A program made the position numbers and the translations under genes. Of a DNA stretch of 64,000 nucleotides, positions 33,892-43,337 are shown one piece after another. Source of the DNA: an uncultured Sphingomonas sp. Its GTDB lineage: Bacteria; Pseudomonadota; Alphaproteobacteria; Sphingomonadales; Sphingomonadaceae. Under the pieces are notes generated by a model. The model saw nothing but the letters and a program-made list of their open reading frames with translations. It had not been told where the DNA came from and made no database searches. The DNA lies in assembly GCF_913062585.1 (NCBI RefSeq), contig NZ_CAJXWX010000016.1:1-64000 (forward strand). The letters are read 5' to 3'. Position 1 is the stretch's first letter; each line of letters starts with the position of its first letter.

Positions 33892-33909
33892 CGTTATGGA
33901 GCGATAACG
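33892..33909. promoter_or_regulatory. Inverted repeat upstream of the glycan operon
   Basis: CGTTAT (33892-33897) and ATAACG (33904-33909) form a perfect 6-bp inverted repeat with a 6-nt spacer, 13 nt before the TTG start of the synthase fusion. The rest of the 128-nt gap up to 34007 is ordinary. An operator role is possible. Confidence 0.35.
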
Positions 33910-34007
33910 TCGGTTATATTGATTGTGTCCCGACGGGTGCCCAAAAGATCGGCGATCGGAACGCTTTGCCTCTGATCTTGATGCGCATCAATATTTGGGC
34001 GATCGGG

Positions 34008-35060
34008 TCAATCGCGTATCGCTTCCTCCGGCAGGCCGTCGAAGGAGGACGCATGGCCCAGGGCATCGCGATGATCGGCCAGCCATGTTTCGGCCTGGGC
34101 ATGGCCCAACTGGCGCAAATCCTGAAGCACCGACCAGCGCGTATCGACCTTGCTGGTGCCCGAGCGGCCCGCCAGTTCGGGCGGCGGCGACAGGAGATGC
34201 AGGTTGACCCGTGCGATGGCGCGCATCCGCACGTCGCGCGACCGCTCGCTTCGCGCGATATCCTGGATTTCGGACAGCGCGCGCAGATCGCGGCGCAGGC
34301 AGGCGTTGAAGCTGATGTCGCTGACCCGTCGCATGACGTCACCCACCGATCCACCGACATCCTCGACGGTGAAGGGCGTGATCTGCACCACGATCATGTC
34401 GGTCGCGCCGATCGCATCGGTCAGCAGCGGCTCCAGCGCGGGGTTGGCGGTGAAGCCGCCGTCCCAATATTGCTCGCCATCGATCTCCACCGCCGCGAAC
34501 AGCTCGGGCAGGCAGGCCGAGGCCATCAGCGCGTCGAGCGTGACGTGCTCGCCGGTGAACAGGCGCGCCGATCCGCTGGCGATATGCGTCGCCGCGACAT
34601 GGAACGGCACGTCGGTCTGCCGCGCGAGCAGGTCCAGGTCGACGCTCGCCTCGACCGCGCGGCGCAGCGCACTCATGTCGCGCACACCGGGCAGGAAGGG
34701 CGCGACATAGCGGCTGGAGAGCTTGGCGATGTCCAGCGATCGCCGTAGCAGCGATTCGTAGAACGGGCCGCCCAGCGCGCCGACGTCGAGCGGGGCGAGC
34801 GGCGATGCATCGGCGACGGCCCGCCACAATCGCTCCAGCGCGGCGCGTGCCCCGGCATGTCCGTCCGCGACATAGCCCGACACCAGGGCCGCGCCATTGA
34901 CCGCCCCGGCGCTGGCGCCGCTGACGCCGACCAGCTCGATATCCTCATCGAGCAGCCGTTCGATCACGCCCCAGCCATAGGCGCCGTGCGCGCCGCCGCC
35001 TTGCAGGGCGAGGGCGACGCGCGGTCTGGCTTTCCGTTTGGGATCGAGACGGTCGGTCAT
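34008..35060 (-). CDS. Patatin-like phospholipase
   Basis: A 350-residue patatin-family serine hydrolase. The oxyanion loop is LALQGGGAHGAYGWG, the nucleophile elbow is GVSGASAGAVNGA (GxSxG) and the catalytic aspartate is in YWDGGFTANPAL, completing the Ser-Asp dyad. The ATG at 35060 has an excellent AAGGAGGT ribosome binding site 6 nt upstream and is chosen over an upstream frame. There is no signal peptide, so it is probably cytosolic or peripheral at the membrane, where it hydrolyses acyl esters of phospholipids or stored polyester. It lies between the glycan operon and the glycosidase operon, with no clear operon link. Confidence 0.9.
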   Translation of the reverse strand: MTDRLDPKRKARPRVALALQGGGAHGAYGWGVIERLLDEDIELVGVSGASAGAVNGAALVSGYVADGHAGARAALERLWRAVADASPLAPLDVGALGGPFYESLLRRSLDIAKLSSRYVAPFLPGVRDMSALRRAVEASVDLDLLARQTDVPFHVAATHIASGSARLFTGEHVTLDALMASACLPELFAAVEIDGEQYWDGGFTANPALEPLLTDAIGATDMIVVQITPFTVEDVGGSVGDVMRRVSDISFNACLRRDLRALSEIQDIARSERSRDVRMRAIARVNLHLLSPPPELAGRSGTSKVDTRWSVLQDLRQLGHAQAETWLADHRDALGHASSFDGLPEEAIRD

Positions 35061-35115
35061 GGCGTACCTCCTTCTGCGTCGTGCCATGTTGCAACGCACA
35101 AGAGGCAAATGCCAT

Positions 35116-35147
35116 CCCGTCGCGGCGAGAAAAATCGTCGCGACGGG
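35116..35147 (-). terminator. Hairpin after the GH29 gene
   Basis: CCCGTCGCG (35116-35124) pairs perfectly with CGCGACGGG (35139-35147) across a 14-nt loop. It lies 10 nt downstream of the last gene of the glycosidase operon. The T-run lies in the loop rather than after the stem, so efficiency as an intrinsic terminator is uncertain. Confidence 0.45.
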
Positions 35148-35156
35148 GAGCGGGGG

Positions 35157-37067
35157 TCAGCGTTTGGTGAAGCCGCCAATCCCCGCAATCGCCAGCTTCT
35201 GGGCGGGCTTGGACATGTCCGCGAAGGTCAGCCGCAGATAGCGGACCGGACGCACGCTGGTGAAGGGCAGGCGCTGGGTGGAAAGGGCATAGGCGATGTT
35301 GGAGAACTCGCCCGAACCCGCCGAGACCCAGGTCTTTCCGTCGGTGCTCGTCTCCGCAACGTAACCGCGCGGCGGGGCGGCATCGACCATGACCTGGCGC
35401 GAGGGGGTCAGGCTGAACCCGGCCACGTCACGGACCTGGCCCATGTCGACCGTGACGCTAGCGGGCTTGCCGGGCGTCGGCGCGGGCTGCGTCCAGATGG
35501 TCTTGGCGTCGTTGTCGAGCAGCTTTTCCGCGCCTGGCGCGCTGGCCGAAACAATCGTCCAGCCACGCGTGTCGAGGACGGTCGGGTCGCTTGAGACGAT
35601 GGCGGGCACGGGAACAGGCGCGACGCTCCTGAACAGCGAGACCTCGCTGATCGCCGGACAGACCGGCGCGTCGACGATACGCAGGCGGACGCGGCGGGTG
35701 GTGATGGGGGCGGGCAGGCGGATGATCCGCTGCGCGCTGATACACTCATGCTCGGCGAGCTGCTGCCACCGGCCGTTGACGTCGGCATCGACCGCGAAGC
35801 GCGTGACGCGGACGCCGAGCGGCAGATATTCGCGGATGCGGATCAGGTCGAAGCTGCGGCCCGGCGGCAGGTCGAGCGTCAGGCTGGGCGTCGTCACGCC
35901 GTCCGGCGCGGACCAATAGGTATCGCGCTGGCCGTCCAACACCTTCGCCGCCTCATACCCCTTGCCGCGTACATGGCTGGCGCGTGCGACCGCGCCTTGC
36001 GCAAGGTCGGTCGCGAAGCTGGCACGGATCGCGTCGCCGAAGCTCTTCAGGATCTTCACGTCCTGATCGGGGATGCGACCACGCCGGTCGGGCGGCAGGT
36101 TCAGGTTCATGTTGGTGCCGCGCGCGACCGAGGTGTCGAAATAGCCGACCAAATTCTCCGGCGAGCGGACCTTGGAATCCTCGTCCGCATGATAGAACCA
36201 GCCGGGCCGGATCGAGGTGTTGGTCTCGGCGGGCCACCACAGCGGAGCCCCGCGCACGCCGGAGTTGCCCTCCGACTGGACGTAAGGGTGGTTCGGCATG
36301 GTCGGCCAGCAGGGATCGCCCGCGATACCGTCCTCATTGCCGACCCAGCGAATGTCCGCACCCAGCGGATCGAAGGTGCAGGCCATGGGCTGATACTGGT
36401 GGACCAGCGCGATGATCGAGGGCCAGTTATAATATTTGGGCGCGTCGATCTGCCGCGTCTCGCGCGCGCCGCCATAATAGCCGTCGCCGCCATTGGCCCC
36501 GTCGAACCAGAATTCGAACAGCTCGCCATAGCCGGTGCACAGCTCGACCACCTGCTTGCGGAAATACTCCACATAGGACGGGTGCGCGTAATCGGCGCGG
36601 TTGCGGTCCCAGGGCGAGAGATAGATGCCGAAGGCGAGCCCCGCGCGCTTGCACGCGTCCGACATTTCGCGGACGATGTCGCCCTTGCCGTCCTTGTACG
36701 GCGAGTTGCGGATGCAATGCTCGGTCAGCTTGGTCGGCCACAGGCAGAAGCCGTCATGGTGCTTGGCGGTAAGGATGATGCCCTTCAGATTCCCCGCCTT
36801 GGCCGCTCCGACGATCTGGTCCGCGCTGAAGTCGGACGGATTGAAGGTCTTGGGATCTTCGTCGCCATAGCCCCATTCCTTGTCGGTAAAGGTGTTCATG
36901 GCGAAGTGGATGAAGGCATATTGCTCGCGTTGGTGCCAGCGCCACTGCCGCGCCGAGGGTACCGCGCCATAAGGGGCGGGCGCGCCCGCGCCCTTTTGCG
37001 CAAAGGCGGGTGCGGCGGAGGCGACGAGCCCGGAGGCGAGGACGGCGCGGCGGGAGAAATCGGTCAT
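35157..37067 (-). CDS. GH29 alpha-L-fucosidase with C-terminal discoidin-like domains
   Basis: A 636-residue exported enzyme. A Tat-like signal (SRRAVLASGLVASAAPAFAQ) is followed by the GH29 barrel: FIHFAMNTFTDKEWGYGDEDP, ILTAKHHDGFCLWPT and the nucleophile Asp in LFEFWFDGANGG. After residue about 380 come two beta-sandwich regions (HVRGKGYEAAKVLDGQRDTYW and EKLLDNDAKTIWTQP) typical of F5/8 type C carbohydrate-binding modules. It should release alpha-linked fucose. The ATG at 37067 marks the start; the longer frame is the neighbour's antiparallel shadow. It is last in the five-gene glycosidase operon, 23 nt after GH92. Confidence 0.93.
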   Translation of the reverse strand: MTDFSRRAVLASGLVASAAPAFAQKGAGAPAPYGAVPSARQWRWHQREQYAFIHFAMNTFTDKEWGYGDEDPKTFNPSDFSADQIVGAAKAGNLKGIILTAKHHDGFCLWPTKLTEHCIRNSPYKDGKGDIVREMSDACKRAGLAFGIYLSPWDRNRADYAHPSYVEYFRKQVVELCTGYGELFEFWFDGANGGDGYYGGARETRQIDAPKYYNWPSIIALVHQYQPMACTFDPLGADIRWVGNEDGIAGDPCWPTMPNHPYVQSEGNSGVRGAPLWWPAETNTSIRPGWFYHADEDSKVRSPENLVGYFDTSVARGTNMNLNLPPDRRGRIPDQDVKILKSFGDAIRASFATDLAQGAVARASHVRGKGYEAAKVLDGQRDTYWSAPDGVTTPSLTLDLPPGRSFDLIRIREYLPLGVRVTRFAVDADVNGRWQQLAEHECISAQRIIRLPAPITTRRVRLRIVDAPVCPAISEVSLFRSVAPVPVPAIVSSDPTVLDTRGWTIVSASAPGAEKLLDNDAKTIWTQPAPTPGKPASVTVDMGQVRDVAGFSLTPSRQVMVDAAPPRGYVAETSTDGKTWVSAGSGEFSNIAYALSTQRLPFTSVRPVRYLRLTFADMSKPAQKLAIAGIGGFTKR

Positions 37068-37090
37068 GATCGGGTCGGCTCCGGGAGAAA

Positions 37091-39403
37091 TCAGGCGGGG
37101 CGATGGTCGAAGGAAGGCGGCCGATCCTTGGGATCGCGACCATAGGCGCGGTTGGGCTCGGCCCCCATGGTGAAGGACAGGGTGCCGCCCTTTGCCAGCG
37201 TGGCATGGTCGATCCAGCTCTTCGTCCAGGGGCGACCGTTCCACGTCACCGACTGGACATAGGGCGTGTCGGGGCGATTGCCCTTGGCCTCGACGATCAG
37301 CGTCTTGGTTCCACCCAGCGAGACCTGTGCCCGCTCGAACAAAGGACTGCCCAGGACATAGGCGCCGCTGACCGGATCGACCGGATAGAAGCCGAGCGCG
37401 GAGAACAGGAACCACGCGCTCATCTGGCCGCAATCGTCATTGCCGATGATGCCGTCGGGCGCGTTCTTGTACATCTCGGTCAGCAGGCGGCGGACCATCC
37501 TCTGGGTCTTCCACGGCGCGCCGACATAGGCATAGAGGTACGCGACATGCTGGTCCGGCTCGTTGCCATGCGCATATTGCCCGACCAGCCCGGAAATGTC
37601 CGGCGGCGCGTTTTTCGGGAGCGTCGAAGGCGCGTTGAACAGGCCATCGAGCTTCGCCTCGAACTTGGCGTCACCGCCCATGTGGCGGATCAGGCCATAG
37701 ACGTCATGCTGGTTCAGGAAGGTCGCCTGCCAGCCATTGGCCTCGGTATAGTCGCGCCACCAAGGCTTGGGCATATGGCCCAGCTGGATGGGGTCGTAAT
37801 CCTTCCACCAGCTGCCATCGTCGAAGCGGGGGCGGGCAAAACCGATCGACGGGTCGATCACGTTACGCCAATTGCCCGACCGCTTGAGCAGCCGGTCGGC
37901 CTCCGCCGTCTTGCCGATCCGGCGCGCGATGTGCGACGCGGCCCAGTCGTCATAGGCATATTCCTGCGTCCGGCTGACGCTCTCGAACCATTTGTCGGCG
38001 GGGACATAGCCCTTGGCGTCATACAGGTCGCGGCCCTTGCTATTGTCCAGGTCGGGCGCGGAAAAGTCGAAGCTGCGCTTGGCGATACCGGGCCAGGCGG
38101 CGGCATAGTCGGCGGGAATGCCCTTCACCATCGCCTCGGCCATGATCGGCGTGCCGTGCCAGCCGATCATGATGCCCGTCTCCTTGCCCTGGAGCGTCCA
38201 GACCGGCGGGCCGTACAGGCTCTGTTGGGTCTGACGGATGACGTCCTCGATCAGCTTCTTGGCTTGGGCCGGCTGGGTCAGGATCAGCCAGGGGTGCAGC
38301 GCGCGGTACGTATCCCAGGTGGAATAGGTGCTATAGGCCGACTGCCCGGCAGGGAGGGTGTGAACCTGCCCGTCCAGCCCGACATAGCGTCCGTCGACGT
38401 CCGAGAAGAGCGTCGGCGCGATCAGCGTGTGGTAATTGGCGGAGGCCATGATCACCTGCTGGTCGATGGTGCCGCCTTCCACGTGAACTCCGAAATTCTT
38501 ATCCCACCAGCGCTCCACGGCGGCCTTGCGGATACGCTCGAAATCCCAGTGATTGGCCTCGGCCGCCAGGTTCGCCTTGGCCCCGGCGACATCGACTGCC
38601 GAGATGCCGCAGCGGATGAGCAGCGGCGCGTCGCCCAGTTCGTCGAAGAACAGGGCGGCCTTCAGGCGGTTGCCCTGGACCTGCGTGCCGTTCGCAGGGG
38701 CGTCGCCGTCACCGAACAGCTGGATGCGGCTGGGCCTCTTGGACAGCTGCATCGCAAAGAAGATGCGCCGCCCCTTGGCCCAGCGGAACACGCGGCGGGT
38801 GCCGGTGATCGTGCCGTCGGGCTCCACGCTGATCTCGGCGTCGGTGATGAGCGGCTTCGCGTCGCTCTTGTCGAGGACCAGATGCGACAGGTCGACCAGG
38901 ACATGCCCCGGCCCCTTGGGATAGGTATAGCGATGCCAGCCGGTCCGCTCGGTCACGGTCAGTTCGGCCAGGACGCCGGACTCCAGCTTGACCCGGTAAT
39001 AACCCGTCGTGGCGTGCTCGTCCGAATAACGCTGGCGATAACCCGCATCCGGGTCCGACAGCGGCCCCGGCACCAGCTTCAGCTCCCCGCGCGTCGGCAC
39101 GACCAGCACGTCGAGCATGTCGCCGATGCCCGTGCCCGACAAGTGGGTGTGGCTGAACCCCATGATCGAGCCGTCGCCATGGTGATAGCCCGAGCAAGTG
39201 TCCCAGCGTTCGACATCGGTGTCGGGGCTCAACTGCACCATGCCGAAGGGCAGGACCGCGCCCGGATAGGTGTGGCCGTCGCCGCCCGTGCCGATGAACA
39301 GGTTCGGCAGAACGGGAGGGATGTCGACGCGAGCGGCGAGCCTGTCGAGCGGCAGGGTGGCGAGCGCGGTTCCGGCAAGGAGTGATCGGCGGGTCAAAAC
39401 CAT
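37091..39403 (-). CDS. GH92 exo-alpha-mannosidase
   Basis: A 770-residue GH92 enzyme, normally a calcium-dependent alpha-1,2-mannosidase on high-mannose glycans. The N-terminus TRRSLLAGTALATLP is Tat-like. Family motifs are NLFIGTGGDGHTYPGA, SGYHHGDGSIMGFSHTHLSGTG, YSTYSTWDTYRALHPW, the general acid in YAHGNEPDQHVAYLY, and GNDDCGQMSAWF near the C-terminus. The start at 39403 overlaps the GH125 gene by 10 nt. With GH125 and the GH2 beta-mannosidase it can trim a mannose tree stepwise in the periplasm. Confidence 0.94.
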   Translation of the reverse strand: MVLTRRSLLAGTALATLPLDRLAARVDIPPVLPNLFIGTGGDGHTYPGAVLPFGMVQLSPDTDVERWDTCSGYHHGDGSIMGFSHTHLSGTGIGDMLDVLVVPTRGELKLVPGPLSDPDAGYRQRYSDEHATTGYYRVKLESGVLAELTVTERTGWHRYTYPKGPGHVLVDLSHLVLDKSDAKPLITDAEISVEPDGTITGTRRVFRWAKGRRIFFAMQLSKRPSRIQLFGDGDAPANGTQVQGNRLKAALFFDELGDAPLLIRCGISAVDVAGAKANLAAEANHWDFERIRKAAVERWWDKNFGVHVEGGTIDQQVIMASANYHTLIAPTLFSDVDGRYVGLDGQVHTLPAGQSAYSTYSTWDTYRALHPWLILTQPAQAKKLIEDVIRQTQQSLYGPPVWTLQGKETGIMIGWHGTPIMAEAMVKGIPADYAAAWPGIAKRSFDFSAPDLDNSKGRDLYDAKGYVPADKWFESVSRTQEYAYDDWAASHIARRIGKTAEADRLLKRSGNWRNVIDPSIGFARPRFDDGSWWKDYDPIQLGHMPKPWWRDYTEANGWQATFLNQHDVYGLIRHMGGDAKFEAKLDGLFNAPSTLPKNAPPDISGLVGQYAHGNEPDQHVAYLYAYVGAPWKTQRMVRRLLTEMYKNAPDGIIGNDDCGQMSAWFLFSALGFYPVDPVSGAYVLGSPLFERAQVSLGGTKTLIVEAKGNRPDTPYVQSVTWNGRPWTKSWIDHATLAKGGTLSFTMGAEPNRAYGRDPKDRPPSFDHRPA

Positions 39404-40824
39404 GCGAACGTCTCCCGCAAAACTTCCGGCCTGGTGGCCGCGACATGGACGATCAGTTCGCCGAACAGGCCATTGGCCCAGGCGAACCAGTCGCGTGTGA
39501 ACTTGGCGGGATCGTCGATATCGACCCCTTCGTGAATGAAGCCGGTATGCCCGTGCGACCGCCGGATCATCGCCAGGCTGTCGCGCAGCAGAGCCGGATC
39601 GGTGGAGGTCAGTGCACGGGTGATGACCGACATCGGCCAGACCTGGCCGGGGCCGGTATGCGGGCTGCCGATGCCGCTGATCGCGCGGCCCTCGAAATAC
39701 CAGGGGTTGTTCCGGCTCCAGCAGGCGGCGACGGTGCGCTGCCACAGCGGATCGGCCGGATCGACGCTCCCCAGATAGGCGAGGCCCGACAGCGAGGGCA
39801 CATTCGCGTCGTCCATGAAGACGGCATTGCCATACCCGTCGACTTCATAGGCCCAGACCCGTTCGCCGCTCGGCAGCGTCATCGTGCCGAACTGCTTGAG
39901 TGCGGCGTCCACCTCGGCGGCCAGCGCGGTCGCGTCCTGCGCCAGCGCAGGCTCGCCGACTGCGTTCGATAGCGCGGCCAGCTCGCGCAGGGTCGTCATC
40001 GCGAACAGGTTGGCGGGGATGAACTGCTCGTACAGGCACGCATCGTCCGAGGGGCGGAAACCCGAATGGATCAGCCCATTGGGACGCGTCGGCAGGCCGT
40101 ATCCGCGATAGAGCGTCTCGGTCGGCTCGGGCGCCGAGCGGCGGAAGCGATAAGGGCCGAGGCCGTCCTTTCGCTGCTGCTCGCGGAAGGTCTTCACGAT
40201 CAGGCGGGCGGAGGCTTTCCATTCGACGTCGAACGGCGTGGTGTCGCCCGTCTCGCGCCAATAGCCATAGGCGAGCCGGATCGCGTAGCAGAGCGAGTCG
40301 ATCTCCCACTTCCGCTCGGCGACGCCGGGCTTCATCTCGGTATCGTCCTTCAGCGCCCAGCCGAGGTTCGTCCTGGCATTCGGGTCCTGCATGAAGGCAT
40401 TGGCGTACGGGTCGATCAGGATCGACCGCGCCTGCCGCCCGATCAGCCCCCGGAACAGCCGCCCCAGCGCCGGATCGCGCTTCACCAGATGCAGATAGGG
40501 CCGCAGCTGCGCCGCCGAGTCCCGCAGCCACAGGCAGGGAATGTCGCCGGTGATGACGAAGGCGTCCGGCTTGCCGTTCATCTCGCCCAGCGCCAGCACC
40601 GTGGTGTCGAGCGTGTTGGGATAGCAGTTGCCGAACATCCAGCGGAGTTCGGGATCGGCGATCATCTTGGAGACGCGGGTGATCTCCGCCTCGACCGCCT
40701 TGGATATGAAGCGGCGATCGGCGACGGGCGGGCGCTTGCTGACGAAGCCCGGCGCGGCGGCGAAGCTGGGGGTGGCGGCGAGGGCGGCGGCCCCCGCGAT
40801 CACCTGACGGCGGCTGGGCGTCAC
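39394..40824 (-). CDS. GH125 exo-alpha-1,6-mannosidase
   Basis: A 476-residue GH125 enzyme. The GTG at 40824 overlaps the GH3 stop by 4 nt (GTGA) and begins a Tat-like signal peptide (SRRQVIAGAAALAATPSFA). Family motifs are MFGNCYPNTLDTTV, VITGDIPCLWLRDSAAQLRPY, GWALKDDTEMKPGVAERKWEIDSLCY, GLIHSGFRPSDDAC, FMDDANVPSLSGLAYLG and GFIHEGVDIDDPAKFTRDWFAWANGLFGE. It removes alpha-1,6-linked mannose, as in the N-glycan core branch. The rest of the operon supports an N-glycan or mannan substrate. Confidence 0.94.
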   Translation of the reverse strand: MTPSRRQVIAGAAALAATPSFAAAPGFVSKRPPVADRRFISKAVEAEITRVSKMIADPELRWMFGNCYPNTLDTTVLALGEMNGKPDAFVITGDIPCLWLRDSAAQLRPYLHLVKRDPALGRLFRGLIGRQARSILIDPYANAFMQDPNARTNLGWALKDDTEMKPGVAERKWEIDSLCYAIRLAYGYWRETGDTTPFDVEWKASARLIVKTFREQQRKDGLGPYRFRRSAPEPTETLYRGYGLPTRPNGLIHSGFRPSDDACLYEQFIPANLFAMTTLRELAALSNAVGEPALAQDATALAAEVDAALKQFGTMTLPSGERVWAYEVDGYGNAVFMDDANVPSLSGLAYLGSVDPADPLWQRTVAACWSRNNPWYFEGRAISGIGSPHTGPGQVWPMSVITRALTSTDPALLRDSLAMIRRSHGHTGFIHEGVDIDDPAKFTRDWFAWANGLFGELIVHVAATRPEVLRETFAWF

Positions 40825-43337
40825 TTGGGCAGGTCCTGCGCCTGGCCCGTGACGGTGAACTGGGTCCAATGCCCCGCACCGTCGCCCGGCTGGCCACCGC
40901 CGATATAGAGCTTGTAGGTGCCCGGCAGGATGCGGCGCGTGCCATCGCGCCAGACCTGGCTCATCAGGCGCGGGTCGATCGTGAAGCGCGCGGTGCCCGC
41001 CTGGCCGGGCTTCAGCGCGACACGGGTGAAGCCGACCAGCTGGCGTTGCAGCACCGGGTCGGTCAGCACCAGCTTCTCGTCGGTCGCGGGCGGGACCAGA
41101 TAGGCCTGCGTTACCTCTTCACCCGCATGCTGGCCGATATTGCGCAGCTGCACCGCAACCTCGACCGGCTGGCCTACCGCGACGCTGGCGGTCACGGTCG
41201 GCTGGCCATAGTCGAACTTCGTATAGCTCAGGCCGTGCCCGAAGCCCCAGGCGGGCTTGCCGGTGAAGTAGCGATAGGTGCGCTCCTTCATGCCGTAATC
41301 GGCAAAGGCGGGCAGGTCGGCGGTCGACTGATAGATGGTAACCGGCAGGCGGCCCGACGGGTTCACGTCACCCGCCAGAATTTCGGCCAGTGCCGTGCCG
41401 CCCTCGGCACCCGGATAGAAGGCCGCCAGCGTCGCCGCGGGCTTGAAGTCGCCCAGCGACACCGCCGAGCCGGACATGACGACCGCGACCACCGGCTTGC
41501 CGGTCGCCTGGAGCGCGGTGAGCAGTTTGCGCTGCGGCTCGGGCAGCACGACCTCGGTCCGGTCGCCGCCTGCAAAGCCGGGGACCGAGACGCCCAGCGC
41601 CTCGCCCTCCAGATCGGGCGATAGGCCGACGACCGCGATCAGCACATCGGCGGTCCCGGCGACCTTCAGCGCCTCGGCGGTCAGCGCTTCGGCGGGCGGC
41701 AGCCATTGCAGGCGCAGGCCCTCGTCGCCGCCTTTATGGTCGATCTCGACCCGGATACGGCGCGGGGCCGAACCGTCGATCATGGTTTCCAGTTTCTTGC
41801 CGCCGATCACATCGTCCACGACCAGCTGGTCGTCGATATAGAGCTTCACCGCGTCATGCGCGGGGCAGGCGTGCCAGCAGGCGGGACCGTCGAGGCGGAG
41901 CTTATATTGGCCCGGCCCCGGCGGGGTCAGCGTGCCGGTCCAGCGACGCTGGAAGGGCGCAGTCTTGGTATAGTTGAAGTCGATGCGGCGGTCCTGACCG
42001 GCGGCGGTCCACTGGCCGTTCGCACCCATGGTCTCGACCGTCAGGCCGGGCTTGCCGTTCGCCGACAGCGCGGTTTCGGGCACGCCGACAAAGGCTCCCT
42101 CGGCCAGCACCGACCCTTGCGCATAGCGGACATCGCGGCCGAACTTGGCGCGGATACCGTCGAGCGGGGTAACCGGGTTGATGGCGGTGCCGTGATAATT
42201 GCCCTCCAGCACGCCGAGATCATCGGCATCCGCGCCGAACACCGCGAGCGTCTTGCCCTTGAGCGGCAGCATGTCGTTCGGATTGTCGAGCAGGACGATG
42301 CCCTTGCGCGCCGTCTCCAGCGCCAGCGCACGGTGGGCGGGGGTGCCGACCTCGCTCGCCTTGATCCGGTTCCAGGGGGAATCCACGGTCAGCATGTGCC
42401 GCACCGCCAGCGCACGGGCCAGCGCGGTGTCGATCTCGCCCTCGGTAATCAGGCCGCGCTCCACCGCCTGCGGCAGCGAGAGATAGGCCTTGCCGCAATT
42501 CAGATCAGTGCCCGCGCGCAGCGCCGCCGCGGCGGCGGCCGGCGCGTCGGCCTGGGCATGGTGGAACATCCAGATATTGCCGACTGCATCGCAGTCCGAC
42601 ACCACCAGCCCGTTAAAGCCCCAGTCGGTACGCAGCCGCTGGGTCAGCAGCATCGGGTTGGCGCAGACCGGCGTGCCGTGGATCGCGTTGTACGCGCACA
42701 TCAGCGACAGCGCCTTGCCCTCGGTCACGGTCGCGCGGAAGGCGGGGAGATAGGTCGCCTCCAGATCGCGCGGGGAGACCATCACGTCGAAGCTGTCGCG
42801 CCCGCCCTCGGGCCCCGAATGGACGGCGAGATGCTTGACGGTCGCGATGACCTTGGGGTGCTTCAGGTCCGGGCCCTGAAGTCCGCGAACGAAGGCGATG
42901 CCGATGCGGCTGGTGAGGAAGGGATCCTCGCCATAGGTTTCCTGGCCACGGCCCCAGCGCGGATCGCGGAAGATGTTGATGTTGGGCGACCAGATGGTCA
43001 GCCCCTGATACAGGCCGCGATCGGCATTCAGCGGCTGGCTGTTGAACTTCGCGCGCGCCTCGGTCGCGACGACATCGCCGACCTTCTGGATCAGTGCGGT
43101 ATCCCAAGTCGCGGCCATGCCCATCGCCTGCGGGAAGACGGTCGACGGCCCGTTGCGCGCGATGCCGTGCAGCCCCTCGCTCCACCAGTCATAGGCGGGC
43201 AGGTTCAGCGCAGGCTCGGCGGGCGCCTCGTTGACCAGCTGCGCCGCCTTTTGCGCGACGGTCAGCTTTTGCGCTTCCGGTGGGAGGGCGGGGGCAGCGG
43301 CCTGACCGGCGGCGGCAAGGAGAAGGAAGGGGATCAC
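40821..43337 (-). CDS. GH3 beta-glycosidase with PA14 domain
   Basis: An 838-residue exported GH3 enzyme. The start is a GTG overlapping the GH2 stop (GTGA). The (alpha/beta)8 domain has YDWWSEGLHGIARNG, FRDPRWGRGQETYGEDPFLTS, KHLAVHSGPEGGRDSFDV and the nucleophile Asp in LVVSDCDAVGN. A PA14-like insert lies at about residues 430-560 (FQRRWTGTLTPPGPGQYKLRLDG, LYIDDQLVVDD). The second catalytic domain and a C-terminal FnIII-like domain follow. The KHLAVHSG motif places it with beta-glucosidase/xylosidase-type GH3, not NagZ. The bond cleaved in this operon is uncertain; terminal beta-GlcNAc, beta-xylose or beta-glucose are possible. Confidence 0.91.
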   Translation of the reverse strand: MIPFLLLAAAGQAAAPALPPEAQKLTVAQKAAQLVNEAPAEPALNLPAYDWWSEGLHGIARNGPSTVFPQAMGMAATWDTALIQKVGDVVATEARAKFNSQPLNADRGLYQGLTIWSPNINIFRDPRWGRGQETYGEDPFLTSRIGIAFVRGLQGPDLKHPKVIATVKHLAVHSGPEGGRDSFDVMVSPRDLEATYLPAFRATVTEGKALSLMCAYNAIHGTPVCANPMLLTQRLRTDWGFNGLVVSDCDAVGNIWMFHHAQADAPAAAAAALRAGTDLNCGKAYLSLPQAVERGLITEGEIDTALARALAVRHMLTVDSPWNRIKASEVGTPAHRALALETARKGIVLLDNPNDMLPLKGKTLAVFGADADDLGVLEGNYHGTAINPVTPLDGIRAKFGRDVRYAQGSVLAEGAFVGVPETALSANGKPGLTVETMGANGQWTAAGQDRRIDFNYTKTAPFQRRWTGTLTPPGPGQYKLRLDGPACWHACPAHDAVKLYIDDQLVVDDVIGGKKLETMIDGSAPRRIRVEIDHKGGDEGLRLQWLPPAEALTAEALKVAGTADVLIAVVGLSPDLEGEALGVSVPGFAGGDRTEVVLPEPQRKLLTALQATGKPVVAVVMSGSAVSLGDFKPAATLAAFYPGAEGGTALAEILAGDVNPSGRLPVTIYQSTADLPAFADYGMKERTYRYFTGKPAWGFGHGLSYTKFDYGQPTVTASVAVGQPVEVAVQLRNIGQHAGEEVTQAYLVPPATDEKLVLTDPVLQRQLVGFTRVALKPGQAGTARFTIDPRLMSQVWRDGTRRILPGTYKLYIGGGQPGDGAGHWTQFTVTGQAQDLPK

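Noticed and set aside
37103..39385. 760-codon plus-strand frame opposite the GH92 gene
   Set aside because: The GH92 motifs on the other strand are clear; this frame has no recognisable motif.
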